Assembly (NCBI GenBank): GCA_031267155.1
Contig: JAIRZR010000146.1
Coordinates: 1 to 7,246, forward strand
Source of the DNA: Prevotellaceae bacterium
GTDB taxonomy: Bacteria; Bacteroidota; Bacteroidia; Bacteroidales; UBA932
DNA length: 7,246 bases
Direction of reading: 5' to 3'
In this document: piece after piece, positions 5,863-7,246 of the stretch
Numbering within the stretch: the stretch's first letter is position 1
Layout: each line of letters opens with the position of its first letter
Notes under the pieces: generated by a model
Seen by the model: only the letters and a program-made list of their open reading frames with translations
Told to the model about the DNA's origin: nothing
The model's database searches: none
Made by a program: the position numbers and the translations under genes

Positions 5863-5882
5863 CCTTCGCCTTCAGGCGAAGG
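5863..5882. repeat. hairpin downstream of the TPR gene
   Basis: CCTTCGCC (5863-5870), loop TTCA, GGCGAAGG (5875-5882): a perfect 8-bp GC-rich stem. TAAAC before it and GTTTA after it can extend the stem past two unpaired bases. There is no T-run, so it is a weak terminator candidate, about 95 bases past the TPR gene stop. It may be another dispersed palindrome. The spacer before it (5820-5855) has degenerate GTTAA/AGTTAA repeats. Confidence 0.5.
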
Positions 5883-5986
5883 GTTTACTGTAGGCTAAAG
5901 TCGAAAAAAGCTTACGCCATCCCCAATTGTACATTATTGTGTAGAGAGCGTACAAAAAGTCCCTCACATCGTCATTGTGAATAACC

Positions 5987-6151
5987 GTTTAGTACCTAAA
6001 CTGCAAGCGAAATGACGCTTAGGGATGCAAAATAAATAAGGTGTAACAGTTTCATAATACTGTGAACATAATGCGCATTGCGAAATTGCCCGTAGAGTAT
6101 CAATATCAATAGAAAACCGTTTATCTCCCGTCACAAGCCTTTTAAGGCTTG
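5987..6151. other. gene-free stretch with a cluster of short hairpins
   Basis: Four short hairpins fall within 165 bases: GTTTAG-TAC-CTAAAC (5987-6001), AAGCG/CGCTT (6005-6020), ACAGT/ACTGT (6046-6063) and CAAGCCTT-TT-AAGGCTTG (6134-6151). No credible protein is encoded on either strand. The stretch lies upstream of a group II intron domain V and might be structured RNA from the same intron, but stems of five to eight bases also arise by chance. The wider gene-free block runs from 5768 to 6685. Confidence 0.3.
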
Positions 6152-6222
6152 CGCGCGATGGCAAATTGCAAAATATCCCCAAGCTCGGTGTAGTCCAAAA
6201 GTTGAATAAAAACATGTCTGAT

Positions 6223-6249
6223 TATTTACCTTGCAGGGCTTGGTAAATA
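6223..6249. repeat. 8-bp inverted repeat
   Basis: TATTTACC (6223-6230) and GGTAAATA (6242-6249) form a perfect stem around an 11-base loop TTGCAGGGCTT. It lies just before a GTGTGCC (6254-6260) that resembles a group II intron 5' end. It could be part of intron domain structure or an unrelated palindrome. Confidence 0.35.
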
Positions 6250-6397
6250 TGATGTGTGCCGTTCATTGGACAACGTCATATGTTATTGATTATCGGGATT
6301 TCTGCCCTTAACTTGACGACATTGGTCTCCAGACTACGAGCTTGTGTTTGCTATTTCATGAGACATCCTGCCAGAAATGGTGGCATCAAGATAAGAT

Positions 6398-6470
6398 GAG
6401 CCGAATGAATGGAGACTTTCAGTTTCGGTTCTGTGGGAGGTTTGAGGGTGAAAGTTCCCCTTACTTAAGC
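6398..6470 (+). ncRNA. group II intron domains V-VI (relic, no reverse transcriptase)
   Basis: Bases 6398-6431 fold as a canonical 34-nt group II intron domain V. The lower 8-bp stem GAGCCGAA/TTCGGTTC contains the catalytic AGC triad (6399-6401) and the conserved G-U pair. A 2-nt bulge GT (6422-6423) follows, then an upper stem TGAATG/CTTTCA with one U-U mismatch, capped by the GNRA tetraloop GAGA (6412-6415). The next bases, to about 6470, can form a domain VI-like stem (GAGGG/CCCCT with AGGT/ACTT) holding an A at 6463 as a possible branch point. Domain V is the ribozyme's catalytic core. No intron-encoded reverse transcriptase lies upstream, and the 5' end and domains I-IV are not securely visible. 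So this is an ORF-less or decayed intron on the plus strand. The exact 3' end is uncertain by several bases. Confidence 0.75.
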
Positions 6471-6685
6471 CCAATTATTATCATAGCCGTCAGTTTCAAC
6501 CGCCGGATGTACTAGACGTTTTTGCGACAGTAATGTTTTGCGATATGTTTTTCATAAAACGTTATATATCAGGGATAAAATATTGCCAAATTTTGGGATT
6601 CTGAAGTTAAGAAAAAAATACAGAAAGCCATTGAAAATTATTCAAAAAGTATTATTTTAGAATTAAGAAAAAAAAATGATACAGA
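6471..6685. other. gene-free spacer before the transposase
   Basis: This stretch becomes strongly AT-rich from about 6540. ACGTTTT near 6515 is matched by an inverted AAAACGT near 6555, and TTAAGAAAAAAA occurs twice (about 6606 and 6663). The left end of the insertion sequence carrying the downstream transposase should fall here or in the intron relic, but I cannot define its terminal repeat because the other end is outside the window. Confidence 0.35.
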
Positions 6686-7246
6686 ATGAACAGTTCAATG
6701 GCAGAAGCAAATGTAAGCATAATAGATGAATTACAAAAATTTTTAAGAAAAATCGTGAATAATCCAATATAAAAAGCGCAGTACTGTTCTTCTCCGACTG
6801 ACTTTACGCACAATCGCGTATTGACTATGATGAATATAATTATGTTGATTATGAATACCTTAAAATGGAGTCTGAATATAGAATTGCAAAGTTCTTTTGA
6901 ACACTTTGGAGGGGGAATAAGTTGCAGTAAACAGGCATTTTGTGAACAGCGGGCCAAACTGAAGCCGGAATTTTTTCATGCATGGAATAAGTTGTCCATA
7001 TCAAGTTTTTACAAACATTACGGGAATAACGTAAAAAAATGGAAGGGAATGCCTATATGGGCGATTGACGGGAGTAGTGTACCCTTACCTGATAAAGAAG
7101 ATTTGTGGGAAATTTATGGTGGGTCAGGCAATCAAACCGGAGAAAAAGTGAGTACTGCGGCTCGAATCTGTTGCGTACATGATGTATTGAATGAAACAGT
7201 CATCAAAGGTTTTTTACATTCCTGTTTTGTTTCGGAAGAAGAAGTT
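6686..7246 (+). pseudogene. IS4-like transposase, N-terminal part, interrupted by an in-frame stop and cut by the window end
   Basis: From ATG 6686 the frame encodes MNSSMAEANVSIIDELQKFL and on to NNPI, then meets TAA at 6770-6772 (codon 29), and continues in the same frame to 7246 with no further stop: KAQYCSSPTDFTHNRVLT, then hydrophobic helices, CSKQAFCEQRAKLKPEFFHAW, then KWKGMPIWAIDGSSVPLPDK. The upstream 28 residues and the DFTxxRxLT segment together form the normal N-terminus of IS4-type DDE transposases in Bacteroidota, so the stop looks like a point mutation (TAA from, for example, TTA, AAA, CAA or GAA). IDGS (GAC 7067-7069) carries the first catalytic aspartate; the second D and the E lie beyond the window. 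A restart at ATG 6827 or 6830 could give a shortened protein. The transposase would cut and paste its own insertion sequence; here it is probably inactive. Confidence 0.75.

Noticed and set aside
5964..6215. Minus-strand frame of 83 codons (MFLFNFWTTPSLGIFCNL...)
   Set aside because: It crosses several hairpins, has no motif or promoter I can see, and looks like translation of noncoding repeat or RNA-gene DNA.
6254..6260. GTGTGCC as the definite 5' end of the group II intron
   Set aside because: It fits the GUGYG consensus, but only about 215 bases separate it from the 3' end, too short for domains I-VI, and the motif is short enough to occur by chance.
6652..6957. Minus-strand frame of 101 codons at the transposase
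   Set aside because: It is antisense to the transposase N-terminus, which has clear IS4-type features on the plus strand.

Overview
The window looks like a chromosomal segment of a Bacteroidota bacterium, most likely Bacteroidales. Evidence: perfect TAnnTTTG-type -7 promoter boxes ahead of two genes, start codons mostly without a strong Shine-Dalgarno, a DUF4469-type HU-like DNA-binding protein, a C-terminal FtsX/MacB-type ABC permease tail, nuoM/nuoN of the type I associate with this order, and an IS4-like transposase of a kind common there. The species cannot be named from the sequence alone.

Layout. 2-247 (+): end of an ABC transporter permease. 248-524: spacer with a heptamer microsatellite (260-304), 23-bp GC-rich repeats (377-432) and two terminator hairpins. 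525-1121 (-): a 5'-truncated DUF4469/HU-like gene whose own terminator overlaps its stop codon. 1122-1595: debris made of nested inverted repeats, including a 117-bp MITE-like element and two further palindromes. 1596-4572 (+): a promoter, a 15-codon leader frame overlapping the nuoM start by ATGA, then nuoM and nuoN, the two antiporter-like proton-channel subunits of respiratory complex I. nuoL, which normally precedes nuoM, is absent. 4573-4843: spacer with three 14-bp direct repeats at 21-22 bp spacing and a promoter. 4844-5767 (+): a probable lipoprotein with a C-terminal TPR-like segment. 5768-6685: about 900 bases with no supportable gene, containing several hairpins and a well-formed group II intron domain V (6398-6431) with no reverse transcriptase. 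6686-7246 (+): the 5' part of an IS4-like transposase with an in-frame stop at codon 29, running off the window.

How it fits together. The only clear metabolic unit is nuoMN, which would supply two of the three large membrane-arm pumping subunits of NADH:quinone oxidoreductase. NuoM lacks the usual mid-membrane TM7 lysine, while NuoN keeps all its key charged residues. On both sides of nuoMN the DNA is worn by mobile elements: a truncated gene plus MITE-like repeats on the left, an intron relic and a broken transposase on the right. The AT-rich right half (from about 4573) contrasts with the more GC-balanced nuo genes. I see no convincing new multi-gene system. The most distinctive signals are the NuoM substitution, the missing nuoL, the intron domain V relic and the small leader frame.
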